From: Actinomycetota bacterium
GTDB taxonomy: Bacteria > Actinomycetota > Acidimicrobiia > IMCC26256 > JACPCJ01
Length of the DNA stretch: 43,778 nucleotides
Direction: 5' to 3'
Assembly (NCBI GenBank): GCA_016179865.1
Contig: JACPCJ010000098.1
Coordinates: 1 to 43,778 of the forward strand
The notes below the pieces were generated by a model. The model searched no databases, had not been told where the DNA came from, and saw only the letters and a program-made list of their open reading frames with translations. The position numbers and the translations under genes are program-made. Shown here one piece after another: positions 7,779 through 15,263 of this stretch. How positions within the stretch are numbered: the first letter of the stretch is position 1; each line of letters opens with the position of its first letter.

Positions 7779-8001
7779 GACTGTGAACTGACGCTCGACC
7801 CGTCGACGTTGCCGGAAATGATTCAGCCAGCAGCGTAGGCGACCTTCGCCCGGTTCAAACGTCGTCCTCTCAGGACCACTTCCTCGAGGGCCGCGAAATC
7901 AGGTCACAGGGTTTCCTAGCCCTCGACACGAGCGCGAATGACACAGCAAAGACACGCCGCGGCTCGACGTCCCGCGCGCTCACGTCCGCGATTCAGGCCG
8001 G

Positions 8002-8886
8002 TCACGCCGGGTCTGGTCGTTCCGGCACCGATGCGCCTGCCGCCGGGGCCAGTGCCTTGATACCCGCAGCGAAGGCGGCGACGTGGGTCGCCACCACATC
8101 GGGTTGATCCAGCGGCAAGAGCGTGTACGAGTCATCCACCTCTACGTATCGGGCGCCGGGAATCAGGTCCGCGAGGCGGCGACCGTGCTCGGGGGGCATC
8201 ACGCGATCCTCCGCAGCCCAGAGCACGAGGGTCGGGCGGTCGAAGTGGGCAAGCTCGACGGCTGCCTCGTTGAGACCGTTGTTGTCCGTGCTCCGCACGT
8301 ACTTGGCCACATCTCGTCGAACCCGTCGATCGGTCCGGATTCCGGTGATCCAACTTGTGACGATGGGCTTGGGGATTGGGCGCTTGGCCATCCGTCCGAA
8401 GGTCATCGGCAACCGGCGCATGAACGGGATGCGGAGGCTCTGGGCGGCGGCGAAGATCCCGCCCGGCATCCGCCCTGCGGAACCGGCGAAGGCTCCTGGG
8501 AGCCCGGGAGGGATGGCGTCGAATGCCTCCAGGGGGAGCAGCACGAGCCCGGCCAGCCGCTCGGGATGCCGGACGGCGGTGAGCTGTGGTCCTCCCCAGT
8601 CGACGGCAACGAGGATCACGTCCGTGAGTTCGAGGCGCTCGATGAACTCTGCGAGCAGGTCGGCGATCCCATGCAGCGACAGGTCGGCGTCGAGGTTCAT
8701 GGCCCGGCGGTGTCCGCCGAGGGGCAGCACGGGCACAACGCAGCGGTGAGCCGGGGCCAATCGCGCCACGACCTCGTGCCACAGAGTGGCGTCCATGATC
8801 ACACCCCCGACGAGAACGATGACCGTCCCCGCACCCCCGGTGTCCAGGTAGTCGATGGTCCCGCTCGACAGTTCTATCGACTCCAT
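8002..8886 (-). CDS. Alpha/beta hydrolase with Asp nucleophile elbow
   Basis: A 294-aa alpha/beta-hydrolase-fold protein. The ORF track fuses it to an upstream shadow; the real start is ATG 8886 (MESIELSSGTIDYLDTG). The nucleophile elbow is ILVAVDWGGPQL, with Asp where lipases have Ser, as in haloalkane dehalogenases and epoxide hydrolases. The acid is probably Asp in WAAEDRVMPP. The usual catalytic GH near the C-terminus is replaced by VDDSYTLLPLDQP. The substrate is unknown. It is divergent from the TetR gene at 8986, with a perfect palindrome between the two, so it is probably the repressed target. Confidence 0.82.
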   Translation of the reverse strand: MESIELSSGTIDYLDTGGAGTVIVLVGGVIMDATLWHEVVARLAPAHRCVVPVLPLGGHRRAMNLDADLSLHGIADLLAEFIERLELTDVILVAVDWGGPQLTAVRHPERLAGLVLLPLEAFDAIPPGLPGAFAGSAGRMPGGIFAAAQSLRIPFMRRLPMTFGRMAKRPIPKPIVTSWITGIRTDRRVRRDVAKYVRSTDNNGLNEAAVELAHFDRPTLVLWAAEDRVMPPEHGRRLADLIPGARYVEVDDSYTLLPLDQPDVVATHVAAFAAGIKALAPAAGASVPERPDPA

Positions 8887-8935
8887 CAACCGACCTCCGG
8901 TGCTCGTGGCGGGTACAGCAATCACCCTGCGCCGC

Positions 8936-8955
8936 ACTAGAGCGATCACTCTAGT
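8936..8955. promoter_or_regulatory. Operator between hydrolase and TetR
   Basis: ACTAGAGCGATCACTCTAGT has perfect 7-bp arms around six bases. It lies in the 99-bp divergent gap. A TACAAT -10-like box follows at 8972 for the rightward TetR gene. Confidence 0.7.
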
Positions 8956-8985
8956 TGCCCGAGAGTCGGGATACAATTCGCGTTC

Positions 8986-9621
8986 ATGTCTGGAACGAGG
9001 GATCGCCTCATCGAGGCCACCGCTGAGCTGTTCCGTCGCCAGGGCTACCACGGCACCGGCGTGAAACAGATCGTCGAGACCGCGCGCGCCCCGTTCGGAT
9101 CGATGTACCACTTCTTCCCGGCCGGCAAGGAAGAGCTGGGCGCGGAGACGATTCGGCGTTCCGGCGCGATCTTCGGGCAGCTCATCGGCTACTTCTACGC
9201 AGCAGGCACCGACCCGGTCGCCGCGACCCGAATGTTCTTCGACGCCGCCGCCCAGACGGTCCATGAATCGGACTATGCCGACGCCTGCCCGATCGCAACG
9301 GTCGCGCTCGAAGTCGCGAGCATGTCCGAGCCTCTGCGCTTGGCCACCGCGGAGGTCTTCGAGAGCTGGCTCACCACGCTCGACACCCACCTCGTGGAAG
9401 CTGGTCTGACCAAGACCCAGGCGAGGAAGCTCTCGGTATCGCTGTTCTCGCTCCTCGAGGGCTCCTTCATCTTGGCGCGGGCGACCCGCGACCACACCCA
9501 CGTGCGCGCCGCCGGCCGCGCGGCGGCCGCCGCCGTTCGTACGGCCCTGGAGAAGCGCGCCACTCGGCGGGCAGACCCCGCTGAGCGCTTCCCCGAGTCT
9601 CGGCGCAGCCCGGCGACGTAG
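8986..9621 (+). CDS. TetR-family regulator (YxaF/LmrA type)
   Basis: A 211-aa regulator with an N-terminal HTH, RDRLIEATAELFRRQGYHGTGVKQIVETARAPFGSMYHFFPAGKEEL. The SMYHFFPxGKEEL form and the central DACPIATVALE segment are typical of the YxaF/LmrA subgroup with its own C-terminal domain. ATG 8986 is the first start. It is divergent from the hydrolase and probably represses both itself and that gene through the 8936-8955 palindrome. Its stop codon lies inside the VapB operator repeat. Confidence 0.9.
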   Translation: MSGTRDRLIEATAELFRRQGYHGTGVKQIVETARAPFGSMYHFFPAGKEELGAETIRRSGAIFGQLIGYFYAAGTDPVAATRMFFDAAAQTVHESDYADACPIATVALEVASMSEPLRLATAEVFESWLTTLDTHLVEAGLTKTQARKLSVSLFSLLEGSFILARATRDHTHVRAAGRAAAAAVRTALEKRATRRADPAERFPESRRSPAT

Positions 9622-9646
9622 TGGTGCCCTACGTAGTACCCTACGT
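9616..9646. promoter_or_regulatory. VapB operator array
   Basis: Alternating half-sites ACGTAG (9616), CTACGT (9629), ACGTAG (9631) and CTACGT (9641) form two nested inverted repeats with spacers of 7 and 4 bp. They end two bases before the vapB ATG. VapBC complexes usually bind such repeats to autoregulate. Confidence 0.65.
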
Positions 9647-9648
9647 CC

Positions 9649-9876
9649 ATGAAGAAAACGAGCGTCTATCTCAGTGACGAGGTGGTTGCCCGGCTCGCGG
9701 CTCTTGCGCGGCGCGAAGAGACGTCGCAGGCGGAGGTCATTCGTAGAGCGATCCAGCACTATCAGCCGGTGGGACCCGGCGATCGGGATTTCGCACTCGC
9801 GCGAATTGGGGAGGGGCCCGGCGATTCGGTGGCGGATCTCTCGGACGAGGAGCTGCTTGAGGGCTTCGGTTCGTGA
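9649..9876 (+). CDS. vapB: Ribbon-helix-helix antitoxin (VapB-like)
   Basis: A 75-aa antitoxin. Residues 1-45 are a CopG/MetJ-type ribbon-helix-helix: MKKTSVYLSDEVVARLAALARREETSQAEVIRRAIQHY. The acidic C-terminal tail, ending DLSDEELLEGF, is the part expected to wrap around and inhibit the toxin. The last four bases overlap the toxin start (GTGA), the usual coupling in VapBC operons. It is probably autoregulated with VapC through the CTACGT array directly upstream. Confidence 0.88.
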   Translation: MKKTSVYLSDEVVARLAALARREETSQAEVIRRAIQHYQPVGPGDRDFALARIGEGPGDSVADLSDEELLEGFGS

Positions 9877-10295
9877 CCCTGGTCGTCGATGCGGCCCCCC
9901 TCGTGGCGTTGGCCGATCGTCGCGATCGATTTCAGTCAGACGTTGAACGGCTCCTGCGCGACGAACCGGGCGAACTCGTGGTTCCGGCCCCGGTGACGGC
10001 CGAAGTCGACTACCTGCTCGGACGCCGTATCGGGTCCGATGCGCGGCGCGCCTTTCTTCACGATCTGTCCACGGGGCGCTTCACGGTCGCGTGCCTCGAC
10101 CAGGAGGATCACGGCACGGTCGTCGATCTCGAGCGGCGGTACGCCGATCTCGACGTCGGGCTTGCCGACATCAGCGTCGTGGTTGTTGCCCATCGTCTCG
10201 GCACGCGGCGGATTGTCACCTTCGACGAACGTCATTTCCGCGCGCTGCGGCCATTGAGCGGTGGCCGCTTCACCCTGCTTCCGCTCGACGGGTAG
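9873..10295 (+). CDS. vapC: PIN-domain ribonuclease toxin VapC
   Basis: A 140-aa PIN-domain protein, the toxin of the type II pair. VapC toxins are Mg-dependent RNases that usually cut tRNA or the rRNA sarcin-ricin loop. The four acidic residues can be placed: Asp in LVVDAAPL, Glu in VTAEVDYLL, Asp in VGLADISVVVVA and Asp in IVTFDERHF. The start is GTG, overlapping the vapB stop by four bases. The catalytic set looks complete, so the toxin should be active. Its target cannot be read from sequence. Confidence 0.9.
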   Translation: MTLVVDAAPLVALADRRDRFQSDVERLLRDEPGELVVPAPVTAEVDYLLGRRIGSDARRAFLHDLSTGRFTVACLDQEDHGTVVDLERRYADLDVGLADISVVVVAHRLGTRRIVTFDERHFRALRPLSGGRFTLLPLDG

Positions 10296-10313
10296 GGGTG
10301 TGCAGTGGCGTGA

Positions 10314-10325
10314 GCGAGCGCTCGC
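10314..10325. terminator. Possible bidirectional hairpin
   Basis: The perfect palindrome GCGAGCGCTCGC lies in the 89-bp gap between convergent vapC and the SRPBCC gene. It has no loop and no T-run, so support as a terminator is weak. Confidence 0.25.
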
Positions 10326-10384
10326 GTATGGGATCCCGGCGTCCCTCGTCGAAGTGCGGCATCCCGTCCCTGCAGGGCTGGGCG

Positions 10385-10882
10385 CTATCGGTCGCTCTGT
10401 GCGTTGACGTAGGCAGCGAGCTTGTCGAGGGCCATCGCCCATCCAGCGGCGCCCGGGGAGTTGTCGGCAATGCCGACATGCGTCATCACCATCTTTGTGC
10501 TGCCACCAACGTGCTCGAGTTCGACGCGAACCTCGGTCGTCGTGGGATGTCCCTCGGGCATGCCCATGTCCGCGGCCGATCGCACGGTGCCGTTCTCGTC
10601 GGACATGGACTCGGTGTAAACGAGTCGCACGTTCTCGACGACCTCGCGGTACTGGCCGGTGAACCACATCTGCATCACGCCGTTCGGGGTTTGCATCTCC
10701 ATGCACACCAGGCGTGTGCCGCCGACGCGCACGTCCATCTGCGCGACGGGAATGGCGGCGCCGTCCGGGCCGTACCAGGCTGCGAAGTGCTCCGGGTCGG
10801 TCCACATCTGCCAAATGAGGTCCACCGGGGCATCGAAGCTGCGTTCGATAATCACGGCGTCCTGGGATCCGTTGTCGGTCAT
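10385..10882 (-). CDS. SRPBCC / AHSA1-type protein
   Basis: A 165-aa START-like protein: VIIERSFDAPVDLIWQMWTDPEHFAAWYGPDG is the activator-of-Hsp90-ATPase (AHSA1/CalC) signature, followed by RVELEHVGGSTKMVMTH and GWAMALDKLAAYV. Bacterial members bind hydrophobic ligands; the function is rarely known. The true start is ATG 10882 (MTDNGSQDAV); the ORF track runs further upstream through the ArsR gene in another frame. Its first four bases overlap the stop of the upstream ArsR gene (ATGA). This ArsR-AHSA1 pair is a common actinobacterial arrangement. Confidence 0.88.
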   Translation of the reverse strand: MTDNGSQDAVIIERSFDAPVDLIWQMWTDPEHFAAWYGPDGAAIPVAQMDVRVGGTRLVCMEMQTPNGVMQMWFTGQYREVVENVRLVYTESMSDENGTVRSAADMGMPEGHPTTTEVRVELEHVGGSTKMVMTHVGIADNSPGAAGWAMALDKLAAYVNAQSDR

Positions 10883-11229
10883 CGTTGGCCTGTCTTTCGT
10901 TGCGGTCGGAGTTGTCTGAGGTATTCGTCCATACGATCGAAGCGGGCTTCCCAAATGGGCCGGTACTGCTCGGCCCAGGTCGAGACCTCCTCCAGTCGTG
11001 CGGCGTCGAGGGCGCACGGTCGGTACTGGGCTCGTTGACCGCGTCGAACCAACCCGGCCTGTTCCAGCACCTTGATGTGTTTGGAGATGGCCGGAAGCGT
11101 TATCCCGAACGGCTCCGCGAGCTCGTTGACGGTCGCCGCCCCTCCTGCAAGGCGAGCCAGGATCGCTCGCCGCGTCGGGTTGGCCAGTGCGGCGAAGGTC
11201 TCGCTGAGCCGTCCCTCGTCGACCGTCAT
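10879..11229 (-). CDS. ArsR-family winged-helix regulator
   Basis: A 116-aa regulator: FAALANPTRRAILARL, then a recognition region VNELAEPFGITLPAISKHIKVLEQAGLVRRGQRAQYR. It lacks the metal-binding Cys motifs, so it is of the non-metal type usually found with AHSA1 proteins. ATG 11229 is preferred over TTG 11235. It is the first gene of a two-gene operon with the SRPBCC gene. An AT-rich stretch (about 11262-11287) upstream probably holds its promoter. Confidence 0.88.
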   Translation of the reverse strand: MTVDEGRLSETFAALANPTRRAILARLAGGAATVNELAEPFGITLPAISKHIKVLEQAGLVRRGQRAQYRPCALDAARLEEVSTWAEQYRPIWEARFDRMDEYLRQLRPQRKTGQR

Positions 11230-11419
11230 CGTCAAGGTTTCGCCCGCACTTTCCCGAGTGGCTAATAAACCAATATGGAAAATACAGCGACGTCAAGGGA
11301 CCTGTCAATCGATCCCGAGCCCCTCCACCAGGGCCTGGCATGTCGGGCCCTGAACGTCGTCGCCTCAACTCCACCCCGTCGCCGTCGGGAGCCTCGCACT
11401 TTGTGGCAGGTTCGGGTGC

Positions 11420-11835
11420 ATGAGCGAGCACCCGAACGTCACCTTCGTCCGCAACGGCTTCGCCGCCCTCGCCGCCGGCGACCTCGACACCGTGTTGACC
11501 CAGTGGGCGCCCGGTCTCCAGTACCACGGATCCGACGCTTCCGGCCGGGTTCGGGATTTTGCGAACCGGGACGAGTTCTTCGGAATGCTGATGGAGTGAT
11601 GGCCGCGTGCGACGAGTTCACGACGGAATTGGTCAAGGCCTACCCCGTGGGTGACTCGCTGGTCATGGCCCACGTGCGAGGGCACCGGCGGGCCCGGGAG
11701 ACGGGCGAGGTCCTCGACAACGACTTCGTGATGGCGTTCCGGATCGAGGACAGTCAGGTGACGGCGGGCTGCGACCTCATTGACCGTTCGACTGAGGAGT
11801 TCTTCGTTCGTCTTGGGGCCTCGCCGAGCACCTGA
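11420..11835 (+). pseudogene. SnoaL-like (NTF2-fold) protein, frameshifted
   Basis: Two frames together make one SnoaL-like domain of about 138 residues. The first starts at ATG 11420 (MSEHPNVTFVRNGFAALAAGD) and stops at TGA about 11596. The second continues as MAACDEFTTELVKAYPVGDS and ends 11835 after VMAFRIEDSQVTAGCDLIDRS. The total span is 416 bp, exactly one base short of a whole number of codons. The lesion lies near 11592-11598, where GAGTGATGG would read through as GAGGTGATGG. Other members of this fold are polyketide cyclases or small isomerases. Real decay and consensus error are both possible. Confidence 0.75.
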
Positions 11836-11889
11836 GCGAGCGGGTCTGCGCAAACGGCACCGGGCGAGCTCGATGAATTCGACTGTCAA

Positions 11890-12183
11890 TCAGCCCGCTC
11901 GACGGCCACGGGGTCGAGCTTTCACCGCCTCGAGGACAGCGATGGCCTGGTCGATGGCATCGCGGTCGGGGTTCGTCGCCCGATCGAGACCGTCCTTGAT
12001 CAGACGGCGAGCCACCTGGGAGATCGATTCACCTCGGGCCGCGGCGTGCTCCTCAAGCTGACTGACGAGATCTCCGGTCAGCCGAACCGACAGATGCTTG
12101 CCCTCGGGAATCGGGCCTCCGGGCGGGTCGAGCGTCTCGCCCGTCTGTTCCTCAAGCCATTGGATCCCGCGCGGCTTCGTCAT
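11890..12183 (-). CDS. Ribbon-helix-helix DNA-binding protein
   Basis: A 97-aa protein. After a 25-residue lead it has a ribbon-helix-helix: KHLSVRLTGDLVSQLEEHAAARGESISQVARRLIKDGL, then NPDRDAIDQAIAVLEAV and a basic tail RPRGRRAG. This looks like a type II antitoxin or an autoregulatory CopG-type protein, but no known toxin fold is next to it. Its ATG overlaps the stop of the 64-aa ORF upstream (ATGA). The basic, non-acidic C-terminus is unusual for a toxin-wrapping antitoxin tail. A relic of the same gene lies at 7686-7778. Confidence 0.8.
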   Translation of the reverse strand: MTKPRGIQWLEEQTGETLDPPGGPIPEGKHLSVRLTGDLVSQLEEHAAARGESISQVARRLIKDGLDRATNPDRDAIDQAIAVLEAVKARPRGRRAG

Positions 12184-12374
12184 GGCGTCCCCCGCTCGCG
12201 GTCAATCGCCGTCGTGACGATGTGGGCAACTGAGATGACGTGGACGCGGTTCGGCTCGTCGGGAGCCGTCCCCGCGACGAGCGCACGCAGGGTCCTCATG
12301 ATCTCGACCACTTCCGCACGTGTGAGGCGGGCGCCGGTGTCCGGGATCCAAGCGAGCGGGTCATCCTCGGCCAT
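12180..12374 (-). CDS. 64-aa unrecognised protein, partner of RHH
   Basis: A short frame MAEDDPLAWIPDTGARLTRA... ending VTTAIDRERGTP. The ORF track shows it only as the tail of a long shadow frame. Support for a real gene is the four-base overlap with the RHH gene, the palindrome over its start codon, and protein-like sequence with two predicted helices. The RLTRAEVVEIMRTLRALVAG stretch looks like a small helical domain. No family is recognised; it could be a toxin, an antitoxin-like partner or a leader protein. Confidence 0.6.
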   Translation of the reverse strand: MAEDDPLAWIPDTGARLTRAEVVEIMRTLRALVAGTAPDEPNRVHVISVAHIVTTAIDRERGTP

Positions 12375-12404
12375 TGTCACACAATGTAAGACCGGGGTGT
12401 GACA
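12372..12404. promoter_or_regulatory. Operator/promoter of the RHH module
   Basis: CATTGTCACACAATG (12372-12386) is a perfect 6-3-6 inverted repeat whose first three bases are the start codon of the 64-aa ORF. A second pairing, TGTCACAC (12375) with GTGTGACA (12397), is 8 bp. RHH autoregulation is the simplest reading. Confidence 0.6.
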
Positions 12405-12462
12405 TCGATTCGGCTGGTTCAAACGCCGTCCGCTCCCACCCCGATCGTCGCCGGGCCCCGAC

Positions 12463-13833
12463 TCATTCGGGCCGGATGTTCTGGTTGAGGTGGAAGGCGT
12501 TGTCGGGGTCGTACTTCGCCTTGACCTCGGCGAGCCGCTGATGGATCTCGTCGCCGTACGCGTCCCGAACGCGGCTGTCGTCCTCGTCGGCATCAATGAA
12601 GTTGACGTAGACGCTGTCGGCGCGGTGCGGTTCGAGGGCCTCAAGAAATCCGCGGGCCCACGCCGTCTCGGCCGCTTCCATCTCTCCGGACTCTTCGGGG
12701 AGCCAGGCGCCGTGGATGATGATGTTGTGGGGGACGTCGCGCCCCGCGTACGCGGTGGCGTCGTGCGGGACGCGGGCCACGGCGCCGCCGAAGTGGAACA
12801 TCGCCGCGTACGACCGCGGTGAGTTGGCGGCGTGCGCGTGAGCGGCGACGACACCGATCGCGTCGTTGGAGAGCCCGGCAAGGTTTGTGGACTTCCAGTA
12901 GTAGTGCCACCCGTGGGGAACGGTGTCGTCGAGGCCCCACTGGTGGGCGACGTACGCCTTCGGTGCGATCAGATCGATGAGCGGCGACCCGAACCCGCGA
13001 AGGGCCTGCACCGCCCGCTCGCCGTCCTCGACGGCGCCGGCGTAGCAGCACGCGACGGCGATGGCGGGCCGCCAGTGCAGGTCCTCGGGGATCACGGGCA
13101 GCGGCGGGATGGTGCACAGCTTGACGACGGTGCCGAGCTCGTCGGGGATATCGGAAACGAAGTCCCGGTAGAAGCGAAGCACGTCGGCGGTGTCGTCGGC
13201 CGCCCAGAAGACGGGGCCGGCCGTCACCGTCGGGCCGACGGGGTGCAGCGCGAACTGGAAGGAGGTGACGACGCCGAAGTTGCCGCCTCCCCCTCGGAGC
13301 GCCCAGAACAAGTCTGGGTGCTCGTCCGGGGATGCCACGACGCTGGTGCCCTCGGCGGTGACCACCTCGGCGGCGAGGAGGTTGTCGATGCTCAGCCCGT
13401 GCTTGCGCATGAGCCAGCCGATGCCGCCGCCCAGGGTGAGCCCGCCGACGCCGGTGTGGCCGATGATGCCCCCGGTCGTGGCGAGGCCGTGGGCCTGCGT
13501 CTCTTGGTCGACGTCGCCCCACAGGGCGCCACCCTGCACCCGGGCGGTGCGGTTGGCGGGGTCGACCCACACGGCCCGCATCGCCGAGAGGTCGATCACG
13601 ATGCCGTCGTCGCATACCGCGGCGCCCGCCACGCCGTGGCCCCCGCCGCGCACGGCGATCTCGAGGTCGTGGTCACGGGCGAACCGCACGGCGGCGGCGG
13701 CGTCGGCGGCGCCACTGCATCGGGCGATGAGCCGGGGGCGCCGGTCGATCGTGCCGTTCCACACGGCTCGGGCCGTGTCGTACTCGGCGTGGTCGGGGGC
13801 CATCAGCTCGCCGCGGAACCCGTCGATCTCCAT
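12463..13833 (-). CDS. FAD-linked oxidoreductase, berberine-bridge-enzyme type
   Basis: A 456-aa flavoprotein oxidase. The N-terminal FAD_binding_4 domain carries EIAVRGGGHGVAGAAV, whose His normally binds FAD covalently. TTGGIIGHTGVGGLTLGGGIGWLMRKHGLSIDNL and GGGGNFGVVTSF follow. The second covalent Cys of bicovalent BBE enzymes is absent (GHTGVGG), so a single His linkage is expected. The C-terminal BBE segment YDPDNAFHLNQNIRPE closes the protein. There is no signal peptide, so it is cytoplasmic. The substrate is unknown. It is divergent from the HxlR regulator, with a 27-bp palindrome between the two. Confidence 0.93.
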   Translation of the reverse strand: MEIDGFRGELMAPDHAEYDTARAVWNGTIDRRPRLIARCSGAADAAAAVRFARDHDLEIAVRGGGHGVAGAAVCDDGIVIDLSAMRAVWVDPANRTARVQGGALWGDVDQETQAHGLATTGGIIGHTGVGGLTLGGGIGWLMRKHGLSIDNLLAAEVVTAEGTSVVASPDEHPDLFWALRGGGGNFGVVTSFQFALHPVGPTVTAGPVFWAADDTADVLRFYRDFVSDIPDELGTVVKLCTIPPLPVIPEDLHWRPAIAVACCYAGAVEDGERAVQALRGFGSPLIDLIAPKAYVAHQWGLDDTVPHGWHYYWKSTNLAGLSNDAIGVVAAHAHAANSPRSYAAMFHFGGAVARVPHDATAYAGRDVPHNIIIHGAWLPEESGEMEAAETAWARGFLEALEPHRADSVYVNFIDADEDDSRVRDAYGDEIHQRLAEVKAKYDPDNAFHLNQNIRPE

Positions 13834-13912
13834 GGTGGTCGCCTCCTCGCTGGCGCACTTGACCGACGCGCTCGCCGGCCGATGGCGTCATCGCACCACT
13901 CGGGACCGTGCG

Positions 13913-13939
13913 TGTGAAGTCAACAATGTGGACTTCACA
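13913..13939. promoter_or_regulatory. HxlR operator
   Basis: TGTGAAGTC and GACTTCACA form perfect 9-bp arms around nine bases, between the divergent BBE oxidase and HxlR genes. It is probably the HxlR dimer site. Confidence 0.7.
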
Positions 13940-13968
13940 GGCGGGAGGAGGCCCGCGACACTGGCGTC

Positions 13969-14667
13969 ATGCGTACGTACGGTCAGTACTGCCCCATCGC
14001 CCGGGGCGCCGAGATCTTCGCCGAGCGTTGGACGCCGCTGATCGTCCGGAATCTGTACCTCGGCTGTGGAACGTTCAGCGCGATCCTCGAGGGTGCACCC
14101 GGGCTCTCTCGCACCTTGCTGTCGCTGCGGCTTCGGCAGCTCGAACGCCTCGGCGTCGTCGAGTCGGTACCCAAGCCGGGTGGGCGCGGGCGCAACTACA
14201 AGCTCACGCCATCGGGCTACGAGCTGTTCAAGGTTTGCGAGTCACTCGGCGAGTGGGGTGCCCGCTGGCTCGAGATCGCCCCCGAAAATCTTGATCCGTT
14301 CGTCGCGCTGTGGTCGATGTGCAACGCGCTCCGCCGAGACCGGCTCCCGGCTGGACGGGTCGTCATCCGCTTCGACTTCACCGGTCGCGGTCGTCACGAG
14401 CGGTACTGGCTTCTCATCGAGCACGGCGACACCGAGATCTGCAAGGAGTATCCGGGACTCGACGAGGACCTGTACATCACGGCGGAAGCCGAAGCCTTCG
14501 TCAAGTGGCACGCGGGCCACCTCAGCTGGGCCGAGGCCACTCGCGACCGCCGTATTCAGCTCGACGGTCCGTCGCAGCTCGTCCGGGCCTTCCCCACTTG
14601 GAACGCCCGCAGCGCGTTCGCTCACATCAAACCGGTCGCCCAGCCGGCGATGAGCTCGGTGGGCTGA
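13969..14667 (+). CDS. HxlR-family regulator with C-terminal ligand domain
   Basis: A 232-aa protein. The N-terminal winged helix is HxlR type: YCPIARGAEIFAERWTPLIVRNLYLG, then LSRTLLSLRLRQLERLGVVES and YKLTPSGYELFKV. Residues after 110 form an additional SCP2-like domain (RVVIRFDFTGR..., LYITAEAEAFVKWHAGHLSW) that may bind a small hydrophobic ligand. Upstream an AGGAGG (13946-13951) lies in the loop of a 5-bp hairpin GCGGG/CCCGC, 17 bases from the ATG. It probably controls the divergent BBE flavoprotein. Confidence 0.9.
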   Translation: MRTYGQYCPIARGAEIFAERWTPLIVRNLYLGCGTFSAILEGAPGLSRTLLSLRLRQLERLGVVESVPKPGGRGRNYKLTPSGYELFKVCESLGEWGARWLEIAPENLDPFVALWSMCNALRRDRLPAGRVVIRFDFTGRGRHERYWLLIEHGDTEICKEYPGLDEDLYITAEAEAFVKWHAGHLSWAEATRDRRIQLDGPSQLVRAFPTWNARSAFAHIKPVAQPAMSSVG

Positions 14668-14758
14668 CGGACCGACGGCGCTGGAACGTGCGAGGAGGAG
14701 CGGGGAGACCCTGGGCAGGATGCGCGAGCTCATCAAGGCGGCAGACCGCGACCCCTGA

Positions 14759-15217
14759 TCAGCCCTCAAGCGCGGCGGCGAGGCGTTCGAGGGTGCCGCT
14801 CATGGTCTGGCGGTTCCGTTCGGTCCGATCAGCCACCCCGGAGACCTGCTGGCTGAACTCCATGGCCGATTCCGGCCGCAGGTCCTCGCTCCATTCGGTC
14901 ACGCGGCAACCCGATTCCGTCGGCTCGATGCGATACCCCCACGTCGAATAGTGGAACTCCATCATCGAGCACTCAAAGGCGAACGTCCGGCCGGGGTCGG
15001 CCTCGATGACCTTGCCTTGCGAGGTCCATTCGTGCTCTCCGTTGCGGTTGTGGCCGTCGAACGTGGCACCCACCACCGGGCCGTCGAAGCCCTCGTGCCA
15101 CTCGCAGGCGTAACACTCCTCGGACCATTCCCCCATGCGGGTGACGTCTGAGATGGCGGCGTAGACCGCCTCGGGCGGGGCGGCGATGTCACGAGAAATC
15201 TCGAGCGTCTGGGTCAT
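14759..15217 (-). CDS. SRPBCC-family (polyketide cyclase-like) protein
   Basis: A 152-aa START-like protein: EISRDIAAPPEAVYAAISDVTRMGEWSEECYACEW, with a conserved W/Y-rich cavity and FECSMMEFHYSTWGYRIE. The true start is ATG 15217; the ORF track joins it to the upstream crotonase frame. It follows the crotonase gene on the same strand (46-bp gap). Binding of a lipid or aromatic ligand is typical of the family; no substrate can be named. Confidence 0.85.
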   Translation of the reverse strand: MTQTLEISRDIAAPPEAVYAAISDVTRMGEWSEECYACEWHEGFDGPVVGATFDGHNRNGEHEWTSQGKVIEADPGRTFAFECSMMEFHYSTWGYRIEPTESGCRVTEWSEDLRPESAMEFSQQVSGVADRTERNRQTMSGTLERLAAALEG

Positions 15218-15263
15218 GGGACGAAGTTGACCACAGGTCGGCGCCCGTGCGCAGCGCGGAGGC

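Noticed and set aside
8002-9759. 585-aa ORF on the minus strand
   Set aside because: Only the last half (from 8886) is hydrolase. The rest is the antisense of the TetR and vapB genes.
14721-14758. 12-codon frame MRELIKAADRDP with upstream GGAGGAG
   Set aside because: Too short, unstructured context, no neighbouring regulator; I could not tell it from chance.
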